Shown: piece after piece, positions 1 to 5,495 of the stretch
Numbering within the stretch: position 1 is the stretch's first letter
Layout of the letters: the number at the start of each line of letters is the position of its first letter
Virus record (IMG/VR): IMGVR_UViG_3300017989_000188
Coordinates: 1 to 43,414 of that record
DNA: 43,414 nucleotides
Direction: 5' to 3' (one strand)
Origin: a virus
Position numbers and translations under genes: made by a program
The notes under the pieces: model-generated
Database searches by the model: none
What the model was told of the DNA's origin: nothing
What the model saw: only the letters and a program-made list of their open reading frames with translations

Positions 1-195
1 GTTCAGGTTGCTGGCGGCAGAATCCATCTCGTCGTCCGTCAACACGTGTACGAGATCAAGGTCTTTGCCGCCAACCCTCATGTATGCGTTGCCGCCATCC
101 ACGAAGGTTTCATTGTCGCAGTCACACTGCACGAAGTCATGCTGGTGCACGGACTCCAGCAACATGCCGCACTTGAGACAGATCACACGTCCCAT
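1..195 (-). CDS. Small zinc-ribbon-like phage protein (runs to the window edge)
   Basis: This leftward frame starts at ATG 195 and stays open for 65 codons to position 1. The protein begins MGRVICLKCGMLLE and has CxxC near residues 6-9 and CxC near residues 24-26. Four cysteines in that arrangement suggest a small zinc-binding fold, followed by an acidic tail. It lies 1 nt after the stop of the upstream membrane-protein gene, so it belongs to the early leftward operon. No stop is present in the window, but the reverse complement of the last window bases begins TAG in this frame. If the molecule is circular, the protein ends after Asn65 and the next gene starts 5 nt later. Function is unknown. 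Confidence 0.72.
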   Translation of the reverse strand, partial: MGRVICLKCGMLLESVHQHDFVQCDCDNETFVDGGNAYMRVGGKDLDLVHVLTDDEMDSAASNLN

Positions 196-196
196 G

Positions 197-400
197 CTAG
201 TCCCACCTGCTGCGCTGGCGGTCCAGCTTACGATACATGTACATGTCCCACAGGCCGACCAGCAACGTGAGGGGCCATAGGAACACGGGCACGGGATGGT
301 GCCAGTCGCGGGACGTGTACGGAGCCATGCCGAACCGCACTGCCAGAGTGATGCCGATGCACACGTACAACGCGACTGCGAGGACAGCGTAGGTAGCCAT
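197..400 (-). CDS. Two-pass small membrane protein
   Basis: This 67-residue protein has two hydrophobic segments, about residues 4-24 and 39-56, and a basic C-terminal tail (RKLDRQRSR). It is probably an inner-membrane protein with a short loop containing Trp and His residues. The ATG overlaps the upstream stop as TGATG, and GGAGAC lies just before it, so translation is probably coupled. It sits in the cluster of small early genes right after the main leftward promoter. Such proteins often act in host takeover or superinfection immunity, but nothing in the sequence shows which role applies here. Confidence 0.72.
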   Translation of the reverse strand: MATYAVLAVALYVCIGITLAVRFGMAPYTSRDWHHPVPVFLWPLTLLVGLWDMYMYRKLDRQRSRWD

Positions 401-630
401 CAGTTGTCTCCTTCATGTACGCAACCGTTGCGCGTCCACATTGGAACAGGGTAGTTGGTGATACACACACGCGGCTTGGCCACATCGTACTCGGCAATCA
501 CACACACTAGCGCGTGCATGACCCCCGTGTCAACCGTGCGTGCCTCTGCGATGCTACGGGCCGCAGTCAACGAGTGTGCGGACTCCACAACCTGGCCCAT
601 GCTTAGCACCAGATACTTGCTGCCACACAT
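400..630 (-). CDS. Hypothetical early protein, 76 aa
   Basis: I do not recognise a family. The start is well supported: AAAGGAGG lies 6 nt before ATG 630, and that ribosome site overlaps the stop of the upstream gene. The protein begins MCGSKYLVLSMGQVV and looks like one compact alpha/beta domain with several cysteines but no clear metal motif. It overlaps the next gene by TGATG. It is one of five short genes in a tight leftward array behind the promoter at 1090-1118. Confidence 0.7.
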   Translation of the reverse strand: MCGSKYLVLSMGQVVESAHSLTAARSIAEARTVDTGVMHALVCVIAEYDVAKPRVCITNYPVPMWTRNGCVHEGDN

Positions 631-631
631 A

Positions 632-832
632 CTATGCCTCCTTTCGCGTAAGCTCGATCAGCTTGGTGTGCGAGTTCACACTCACGTCCACGAGATCTTC
701 GGCAGCACCGAGAGCCACGAGCGTGGGCACGTAGTTTCGCTTGTTGTAGCGCACGAACACCGACTCGTCCGTGTGCATGGCAGCAGTGATGGCCTCCGTG
801 ATCTGGTCGGCCTTGTATGCGGGCGCGCCCAC
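632..832 (-). CDS. Hypothetical early protein, 66 aa
   Basis: The start is GTG at 832, sharing its first base with the upstream stop (TAGTG), so it is probably translated by coupling. The protein, MGAPAYKADQITEAITAAM onward, is soluble with no membrane segment. A central stretch has alternating hydrophobic residues (SVFVRYNKRNYVPTLVAL) that looks like a beta-rich core. Its last codons contain the Shine-Dalgarno sequence of the next gene. No function can be assigned. Confidence 0.65.
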   Translation of the reverse strand: MGAPAYKADQITEAITAAMHTDESVFVRYNKRNYVPTLVALGAAEDLVDVSVNSHTKLIELTRKEA

Positions 833-957
833 TAGCCGATCTCCAGCTCACGCTCGTCGTCCTTCGCGGACATCTGGGCGTGCATGAACTGCTGGAACTC
901 GTCGTCGGTCATGGCGTGGATGCGCTTGTTCTCGCGCGCACTCTCGAAGCTGTTCAT
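832..957 (-). CDS. Hypothetical 41-aa acidic helical peptide, first gene of the leftward operon
   Basis: This is a 41-residue reading frame, ATG 957 to TAG 832, with GAGAGG upstream at good spacing. The peptide begins MNSFESARENKR and ends DDERELEIG. It is rich in charged residues and predicted to be helical. It is the first plausible gene downstream of the leftward promoter at 1090-1118, leaving a leader of about 125 nt that contains strong hairpins. The role is unknown, but the position argues for very early expression. Confidence 0.6.
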   Translation of the reverse strand: MNSFESARENKRIHAMTDDEFQQFMHAQMSAKDDERELEIG

Positions 958-1035
958 GGTCAATCCTCTCGTTCGTGCCGCATATGTGTGCTACGGCAGC
1001 TCGATGGTCAGAATGCCCTCCGCGGGCTTGCTTGC

Positions 1036-1075
1036 GCACCGCGTTTGGTTGGTGCCGCCCCGTCGCGGGGTCGGC
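1036..1075 (-). promoter_or_regulatory. Structured leader of the leftward operon
   Basis: On the leftward transcript, 1075-1054 folds into a strong GC hairpin: a 4-bp outer stem, one bulged A, a 5-bp CCCCG/CGGGG stem and loop CGA. A second possible stem, GCACC/GGTGC (1055-1051 with 1040-1036), shares two bases with the first, so the two compete. No U-tract follows, so this is not a classical terminator. It may affect RNA stability or be a protein-binding leader. Confidence 0.4.
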
Positions 1076-1089
1076 TCGAAGGTGAGACA

Positions 1090-1118
1090 ATTAAACCATA
1101 TTCCGGGCCAAATGTCAA
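1090..1118 (-). promoter_or_regulatory. Sigma70-type promoter, leftward early operon
   Basis: On the minus strand there is a perfect -35 box TTGACA (1118-1113), a 17-bp spacer, and a -10 box TTTAAT (1095-1090, five of six consensus bases). Transcription would start near 1083 and run left through the small early genes. It diverges from the rightward promoter at 1621-1649. Confidence 0.82.
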
Positions 1119-1620
1119 CAAAAATCTGTAAGTTGTTGCCTGGCAACGGTTTACGGCACCGCTTGCCTCGCACAGTAGGGTATGCATGTCGCGCCCGCAT
1201 CATGTGCATGCGCCCGCATACGCGTACACACGCACACATGCGTTCACGCATCACTTGTGCAGGCGCGCGCGTGTGCGTTACCTGGGCGCAATGTGTGTGC
1301 TATTGCAACATCACCATCATCGGCCAGCCCGCATACGTGTGCGGAACATCATGTCTGCCATTTTGTCAGTACGTGCATGCATACGTGTGACCCCAGTTTG
1401 GCGCATCGTTCACTCGTTGTATACGCGGGTGAGCGCGGGCGGGTGCATACTCTCTGCGTCGTGCGCGTATACATGCATACATGCATATGCATACATTCGC
1501 ATATGTATACAGGATCGGGCGTGTCGGGTATGCTGGTGTGGCAGGCGCGGCAGGCATGTGGGAGCGAATGTGTCTGAATAAGGGAAATCTGCAAATGTGG
1601 GATTGCCCCGAATTTCGTGC
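1119..1620. promoter_or_regulatory. Gene-free divergent control region with repeats
   Basis: About 500 bp between the two divergent promoters. I see no supported gene. It contains long strictly alternating purine-pyrimidine runs: 1216-1243 (28 bp), 1263-1278 (16 bp), 1369-1389 (21 bp) and 1461-1496 (36 bp). Direct repeats are GCGCCCGCAT at 1191-1200 and 1210-1219, and GCATACGTGTG at 1331-1341 and 1379-1389. There is a 12-bp palindrome ATGCATATGCAT at 1481-1492 nested inside the inverted repeat GTATACAT/ATGTATAC (1467-1474, 1503-1510). It could hold operators or a replication origin. Confidence 0.55.
1467..1510. repeat. Nested inverted repeat with TGCATAC-type copies
   Basis: The outer arms GTATACAT (1467-1474) and ATGTATAC (1503-1510) are perfect 8-bp complements. 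Inside lies the perfect palindrome ATGCATATGCAT (1481-1492), and several TGCATAC/TGCATAT units occur within 50 bp. The dyad symmetry suits a protein-binding operator or an origin element. Confidence 0.6.
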
Positions 1621-1649
1621 TTGACTGGCGGCGGTGCGTCTGGTACGAT
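1621..1649 (+). promoter_or_regulatory. Sigma70-type promoter, rightward operon
   Basis: A -35 box TTGACT (1621-1626), a 17-bp spacer and a -10 box TACGAT (1644-1649) match the sigma70 layout with five and four of six consensus bases. Transcription would start near 1656 and lead into the gene at 1710. This is the clearest rightward promoter in the window and could head the structural operon. Confidence 0.72.
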
Positions 1650-1709
1650 CGTGTCTCGGTCGGGAGCCGCGCGGGCAGACCGGCCGGAACCGAACAGGGA
1701 GACTCCCAA

Positions 1710-2264
1710 ATGAGCAAGCACGACGACACCACCACTATCCTCGCCACCCTCGCCGGTCTGGTTAGCAAGCTGGATTCCCGTCTGGAAGCGCTGGAGACCG
1801 CCGCCGCCGCCCCGAATGGCAAGGGCAAGGGGCGCAAGGGTAAGACTGCCAAGCGCAAGGTGGACACGCGCACCGCCAACGAGAAAGCGTGTGCCAAGCT
1901 GATGAGGCGCATCGCGTGGCACGAGGACCGGATGGCCAGTCTGGGTGACAAGGCGCGACCGGGCCAAGTGAAGTGGAACAACGCCGAAATCGCTCGCCTC
2001 ACGGCGGAGCTTGAGCGGCTGCGTGCCCACGCCGCCACCGAGGGCGAGACCCTTCCGGCGGACGTTGTGGCCGACCGCACACGCCGCAGCATGGCCCGCA
2101 AGGGACGCACCCTGGATGCCACCGTGGAGGGCATCATGGGCGCACACAAGGGCGACACAGTGACCGTGGGAGACGTGCTGTTCACGTGCTCCGGCGGCGG
2201 CTGGTTCCGGGACGCCGAGGGCGACAGCATCAGGCGTGGGGATCTGGCCGATCTGCTGGCGTAG
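1710..2264 (+). CDS. Basic coiled-coil protein, first gene of the rightward operon (unknown function)
   Basis: This 184-residue protein starts at ATG 1710 behind AGGGAGA; the in-frame GTG 93 nt upstream lies before the promoter and is unlikely. The N-terminus (MSKHDDTTTILATLAGLV) leads into a short coiled coil around residues 10-30. A Lys/Arg-rich linker (GKGKGRKGKTAKRK) follows, then a second helical segment with heptad-like hydrophobics, and a compact C-terminal part containing TVGDVLFTCSGGGWFRD. The basic linker suggests nucleic-acid contact. The ribosome site sits in a small GGGAG/CTCCC dyad. No family recognised. Its place just behind the promoter and before a structured intergenic region would suit a regulator or DNA-binding protein, which is inference only. 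Confidence 0.7.
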   Translation: MSKHDDTTTILATLAGLVSKLDSRLEALETAAAAPNGKGKGRKGKTAKRKVDTRTANEKACAKLMRRIAWHEDRMASLGDKARPGQVKWNNAEIARLTAELERLRAHAATEGETLPADVVADRTRRSMARKGRTLDATVEGIMGAHKGDTVTVGDVLFTCSGGGWFRDAEGDSIRRGDLADLLA

Positions 2265-2273
2265 GGCACACAA

Positions 2274-2349
2274 GCATGGGGTGGGATAGCCTGCCCCATG
2301 CACACAACACATGACAAAAGGGCAGGCTGTCACACTCGGCAGTCTGCCC
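2274..2349 (+). promoter_or_regulatory. Tandem hairpins with a competing pairing (attenuator-like)
   Basis: Hairpin A pairs GCATGGGG (2274-2281) with CCCCATGC (2294-2301), 8 bp. Hairpin B pairs GGGCAGGCTG (2320-2329) with CAGTCTGCCC (2340-2349), 10 bp with one G-U. The 3' side of A and the 5' side of B are also exactly complementary: AGCCTGCCC (2288-2296) with GGGCAGGCT (2320-2328), 9 bp. That gives an either/or structure. Rightward, no good U-tract follows hairpin B; leftward, hairpin B is followed by TTTT. Confidence 0.5.
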
Positions 2350-2677
2350 CTTCGTGTGTCCAGGCCGGGGGTTGTCAAAAAATTAACAGGGATGGTCCCC
2401 CCAGGGGCTCCGCGTAGGCGTAAACCCCCCACCCAATTAACCTGGTACAAAATTTTCCCCATATATTTTGACCTATATTTTACCTATTTTCTCCTTTCCC
2501 GCAGAGCTAGTACGGTGATATAGCGGTTACTGGGAGTACTCCGTAGACCCCCGTTCACGTATCTGGGGAAATGCCGTAAAACCTATGATTAAAGGTCTTC
2601 AGAGCCATTTAAAGGGGTACTCCAGTTGTCTCCGTACAACTTTTTTGAAAAAAGAGACACTTTTCTTGAAACTTTTT

Positions 2678-2706
2678 CCTCTATTATACGTAATATATAG
2701 TAGAGG
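2678..2706. repeat. AT-rich inverted repeat
   Basis: The arms CCTCTATTATA and TATATAGTAGAGG pair over about 11 positions with one wobble, around a small centre. It lies in the AT-rich part of the intergenic region before the small terminase gene. It could be an operator, an origin element or part of a packaging site. Confidence 0.45.
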
Positions 2707-2759
2707 GAAGAGAAAAGAAGTACTTGAAAATATTCTCAATAGCAATTTTTCTTCTTGAT

Positions 2760-2818
2760 GCGGGCAGTGTGCCCAGGATTAGCTGACGCCTTAATCTTCT
2801 GGCGCCGAAACTGCCCGC
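2760..2818 (+). ncRNA. Candidate structured RNA or DNA element before the small terminase
   Basis: A perfect 9-bp outer stem pairs GCGGGCAGT (2760-2768) with ACTGCCCGC (2810-2818). Inside, CGCC (2787-2790) can pair with GGCG (2801-2804), and AGGATTAG (2775-2782) can pair with TTAATCTT (2791-2798). The two inner pairings use adjacent strands, and the connecting loop is only 2 nt, so they probably alternate rather than form a full pseudoknot. It may be a translational leader for the gene at 2852 or a terminase recognition site. No known RNA family matches by eye. Confidence 0.4.
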
Positions 2819-2851
2819 TCATCCTCTTCTTTCCTACCCCAGGAGCGTTTC

Positions 2852-3529
2852 ATGGCCCGCAATCGACGTCGCCGTCTGCCGCGCGGCACCCGCCAAGGAA
2901 AGCCGCTCACCGATTCCCAGCGTGAAGGCATCATCCAGGTCTACGCAATCACCGGAAACAAGCGAGAAACGGCCCGCCAGCTTGGTGTGGCCGAGTCTAC
3001 TGTCTACAAAGTGCTGGCCGAGCTCCAGAAGCAGCCATCGGCCCTGCGCAAAGCGCGGGCGCAGGCAACGCAAGAGTTGGCAGGTCGGGCGCACCGCGCA
3101 GCGGAAGAGATTCTGGACAGTATTGGGCCCGCAGACTACGAGTCTGGGCGTATCGTGCAGAAAGACGAGGACGGAAACGTCACGAACGTCAAGCTGTGGG
3201 GGCCCTCCCTTCTCCAGAAGGTGACTGCGGTCGGTATTCTGGCCGACAAGACGCAAACTCTCCACAATCTCCAGGAACAGCTCCAGAATTCGACCGGTTC
3301 CGTCGACTCCATGCCCCTGCCCGCCGATTTGGACGCCGCGGTGCGACAGATCGCCAGCAAGGTGAAGCGGCTGCGCATCATGGACGTGCAGTTCGAGGAC
3401 AAGCAACCTGAAACTCTGACCCAAGTACTCCAGGATGAGGCGATTCGGGAGGCGGTGAAGGAAGCGCCCGAGCCAGAGCCTGAGATCCCGGCGGAGTACA
3501 CGGTCATCGACGACTTCGACGAGGTGTAG
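2852..3529 (+). CDS. terS: Terminase small subunit (DNA-recognition HTH)
   Basis: This 225-residue protein starts at ATG 2852 with AGGAG upstream. After a very basic N-terminus (MARNRRRRLPRGTRQGK), residues 20-55 form a helix-turn-helix of the terminase small-subunit kind, including the stretch NKRETARQLGVAESTVYKVL. Helical regions that could support ring oligomerisation follow, then a proline- and acid-rich tail. Small terminases bind the packaging site and load the large subunit. Here the large-subunit gene starts 1 nt after the stop, and the structured intergenic region lies directly upstream. The assignment rests on the HTH and the gene order; sequence similarity among these subunits is usually low. 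Confidence 0.85.
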   Translation: MARNRRRRLPRGTRQGKPLTDSQREGIIQVYAITGNKRETARQLGVAESTVYKVLAELQKQPSALRKARAQATQELAGRAHRAAEEILDSIGPADYESGRIVQKDEDGNVTNVKLWGPSLLQKVTAVGILADKTQTLHNLQEQLQNSTGSVDSMPLPADLDAAVRQIASKVKRLRIMDVQFEDKQPETLTQVLQDEAIREAVKEAPEPEPEIPAEYTVIDDFDEV

Positions 3530-3530
3530 T

Positions 3531-5171
3531 GTGGCCAACATTGCAGAAATGATTGACCAGCCGACGCCGGACCTGACCTACGAGCAGGCACTCGGGATTC
3601 TGGAGGAGCTGGAGCGCATCGAGACGGTCTACGAGACCGCCAAGATCGTGACCTACCGGCCACTGCCCCGCATGGATGGCCAGGACTTCCACGCTGACGG
3701 AGGCAAGTATGATATTCGACTGGTGCTGGGGTCTAACCGTTCTGGCAAAACTGTGGCGGGGGTGTGTGAGGCTATTGCACACTCTCTTGGATATCGCCCT
3801 TGGCTTCCTCCTGAGCATCCTGATCATATTGTTCGCCTTTGCGACGGTAATCCTATCCCTGTTCCTAACGTCGGTCGCGTTATAGCCCAGGACTTCGAGC
3901 AAGCCATCCGCCAGACTATCTGGCCCAAGTTCGAGGAGTGGGCGCCGAAGCACATGATCAAGGAGATCGTGCGGTCGCCCCGAAAGGTGCCCCAGGTTCT
4001 CACGTGGAGCAACGGCAGCAAGATCTACTTCATGTCGAACGACCAGGACGACATGGCGTTTGAGGGCCCGAACGGGCACTGGGTGTGGGCGGACGAGCCC
4101 ATTGACTATAAGAAGTACGTTGGACTCAAGCGCGGACTCATCGACTTCTCTGGCGAGATGTGGATGACGATGACGCCGCTCACGCAGGCCTGGATCGCAG
4201 ACGTCGTCATGGGGCGTGCGAACGAGCCGGGTTCGGGTGCCAAGACCTACAAGTTCTCGGTGTGGGATAACTGCACGGAGAACGGCGGGTACCTGTCGCG
4301 GGAAGCCATCGAGAGCTTCCTGAGTGATCTGCGCGAGGACGAGCTCGAAGCGCGACTCCACGGTAATTTCCTTCACCTGGCAGGCCGAGTGTACAAGGAA
4401 TGGCTGCCCGAGCCGCCGTTCTGGATCGATCCCTTCGAGATTCCTCGGAGCTGGCCGCGGGTATGTCTGGCCGACCCCCACACCCGGAAGCCCATCGCCG
4501 TCATGTGGTTGGCCATCAGCCCAGACGACCAGGTGTTCATCTACCGCGCACTCTACGACAATCGGCTGCGGACGGTGGCCGAGGTTGCGGAGGTGATGGC
4601 CCAGTTCGAGAAGTTCGGCACGGAAGACGCCGAACCGATTGTAATGCGCATCATCGACTGGAGCGCCAACGAGGCCGAGCGCATCGGTGGCCAGACCATC
4701 AAGCGCGAGTTTGCCAAGCACGGCTTCTACTTCGCTGACGCGCGCAAGCGCAACGCCGCGGCAGGCTACGACGCCATCCACCAGGCACTGCGGCCCGGCC
4801 AGTTCGAGTGGGACGAGCCGACTCTCATCACATTCAACACGTGCTCCCCAGTCAAGCAGAACTTCGAGAACTTCGTGTTCGACGAGTGGGGCAGCAACAA
4901 ACAGCGCGATCTGATGGGCGAGAAGGACGCTGTGCGCAAGGTGCACGACGACTTCATCGACATGATCCGCTACTACTTCCAGTCTGGCATGAACTACTCG
5001 GTCCTGCGCGGCATGTTGCGCCAGCAGCAGCGCGAGGCGCCGGACGACTTCTACATCGGAAAAATTCATCTGCCCGAGCTTGACAGGCTGCGGCGGAACC
5101 AGGAGATTGTAAATGGCAGACGTGCTGAAGCAGACTATCGGGGTATCCGTAAAGCTAGACCGAAATGGTAG
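3531..5171 (+). CDS. terL: Terminase large subunit (packaging ATPase and nuclease)
   Basis: This 546-residue protein starts at GTG 3531. The ATPase domain has Walker A GSNRSGKT at residues 67-74, Walker B VWADE near 185-189 and a coupling motif MWMTMTP near 210-216. The nuclease domain has the acidic residues expected of an RNase H fold: Asp315 (CLADPH), Asp376 (RIIDWS) and the HDDFID cluster at 472-477. It drives DNA into the prohead through the portal and cuts the DNA. The last 59 nt overlap the next gene. Codons 68-117 are strikingly rich in T-ending codons (29 of 50 by hand count, against 2 of the next 50). That patch coincides with a second reading frame described separately. Confidence 0.97.
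   Translation: MANIAEMIDQPTPDLTYEQALGILEELERIETVYETAKIVTYRPLPRMDGQDFHADGGKYDIRLVLGSNRSGKTVAGVCEAIAHSLGYRPWLPPEHPDHIVRLCDGNPIPVPNVGRVIAQDFEQAIRQTIWPKFEEWAPKHMIKEIVRSPRKVPQVLTWSNGSKIYFMSNDQDDMAFEGPNGHWVWADEPIDYKKYVGLKRGLIDFSGEMWMTMTPLTQAWIADVVMGRANEPGSGAKTYKFSVWDNCTENGGYLSREAIESFLSDLREDELEARLHGNFLHLAGRVYKEWLPEPPFWIDPFEIPRSWPRVCLADPHTRKPIAVMWLAISPDDQVFIYRALYDNRLRTVAEVAEVMAQFEKFGTEDAEPIVMRIIDWSANEAERIGGQTIKREFAKHGFYFADARKRNAAAGYDAIHQALRPGQFEWDEPTLITFNTCSPVKQNFENFVFDEWGSNKQRDLMGEKDAVRKVHDDFIDMIRYYFQSGMNYSVLRGMLRQQQREAPDDFYIGKIHLPELDRLRRNQEIVNGRRAEADYRGIRKARPKW
3709..3885 (+). CDS. Candidate overprinted small membrane protein inside terL (+1 frame)
   Basis: This 58-residue frame lies wholly within the large-terminase gene. 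ATG 3709 is preceded by GGAGG (3699-3703) at 5-nt spacing. The protein starts MIFDWCWGLTVLAKLW, has a short basic patch, and then an unbroken hydrophobic stretch from about residue 27 to 58, enough for one long or two short membrane segments. Its stop (TAG 3883-3885) falls where the T-ending codon patch of terL ends. Because frame +1 places the third terL base in its second codon position, T-ending codons automatically create hydrophobic residues, so the composition alone is not proof. The ribosome site and the matching boundaries make it plausible. Function unknown; a holin-like or inner-membrane role is a guess. Confidence 0.45.
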   Translation: MIFDWCWGLTVLAKLWRGCVRLLHTLLDIALGFLLSILIILFAFATVILSLFLTSVAL

Positions 5172-5493
5172 AACGATGTACGACCAGCGATACACCCCCG
5201 CTGAAGCGTCGTTCGCAGAGTCCACGCACCAGCGCATCGTGCTGGCCACCAACATGGCGATGCCGCAGGAAATTGACCTGAGCGGCGTAACGGCGTCTCC
5301 CAGCGTGGATGAAGGCACTACGCTGTTCCTGGAGACGGACCGTGCTATCAAGGTGGCAGTCAACAACAACTCGTTCCTGTGGCCGCTGGGCGCCAACGGG
5401 GCTCTGCTGCTGACAGGAGCCATATCGCATCTGTACGTGCAGAACGAATCTGTGACGAATCTTGCCACCATCGAGGCTGTAGTAACGGGGTAA
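5113..5493 (+). CDS. Virion-associated beta domain protein, paralogue of the C-terminus of the 649-aa spike protein
   Basis: This 126-residue protein starts at ATG 5113 with AGGAGA upstream, inside the 3' end of terL. It appears beta-rich with no membrane segment. Residues about 40-126 align by eye with the last 90 residues of the protein at 13009-14958. Shared elements include LATN, an I.L.GV pattern, ETD..I.V.VN and LHV/LYV followed by KNES/QNES. A shared domain between a small protein and a structural one suggests a virion component, perhaps decorative or an attachment point. It sits between terminase and portal. Confidence 0.8.
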   Translation: MADVLKQTIGVSVKLDRNGRTMYDQRYTPAEASFAESTHQRIVLATNMAMPQEIDLSGVTASPSVDEGTTLFLETDRAIKVAVNNNSFLWPLGANGALLLTGAISHLYVQNESVTNLATIEAVVTG

Positions 5494-5495
5494 CG

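Larger units (their letters stand above)
2265..2851. promoter_or_regulatory. 587-bp gene-free region before the packaging genes
   Basis: No supported gene. From left to right it holds two tandem hairpins (2274-2301, 2320-2349), a GC-rich stretch with short C and G runs, then an AT-rich zone from about 2440 to 2760. That zone includes the perfect palindrome GGAGTACTCC (2533-2542) and a larger inverted repeat (2678-2706). A strong stem structure lies at 2760-2818. A weak promoter-like pair, TTGAAA (2666-2671) and TAATAT (2691-2696), has a 19-bp spacer. The position just upstream of the terminase suits a packaging site, and the AT-rich part suits DNA opening. Confidence 0.5.

Noticed and set aside
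991-1254. Minus-strand frame of 87 codons across the leftward promoter
   Set aside because: It starts upstream of the promoter and runs through the -35 and -10 boxes, and it has no Shine-Dalgarno.
1182-1581. Two overlapping plus-strand frames of 131 codons in the divergent region
   Set aside because: They consist of His/Cys/Ala/Arg/Thr-rich translations of alternating purine-pyrimidine DNA, with no ribosome site. They are a by-product of the repeats.
2311-2523. Plus-strand frame of 70 codons after hairpin A
   Set aside because: No ribosome site, it runs through hairpin B, and its composition changes from basic to aromatic as it enters AT-rich DNA.
2760-2818. Hammerhead ribozyme (CTGA and GAAAC lie at suggestive places around the stem)
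   Set aside because: The CUGANGA core is not present, two extra bases separate the inner stem from GAAA, and the cleavage-site base would be G. It does not satisfy the core.
2757-2823. tRNA or tRNA-like gene
   Set aside because: The element is only 59 nt, has no T-arm motif and no anticodon stem of the right length.
3504-5471. A 655-codon open frame on the minus strand opposite terL
   Set aside because: It mirrors the G/C-ending codon use of terL, has no ribosome site, and faces a clearly conserved terminase gene. The product (many His, Val, Leu, Arg) looks like antisense translation.
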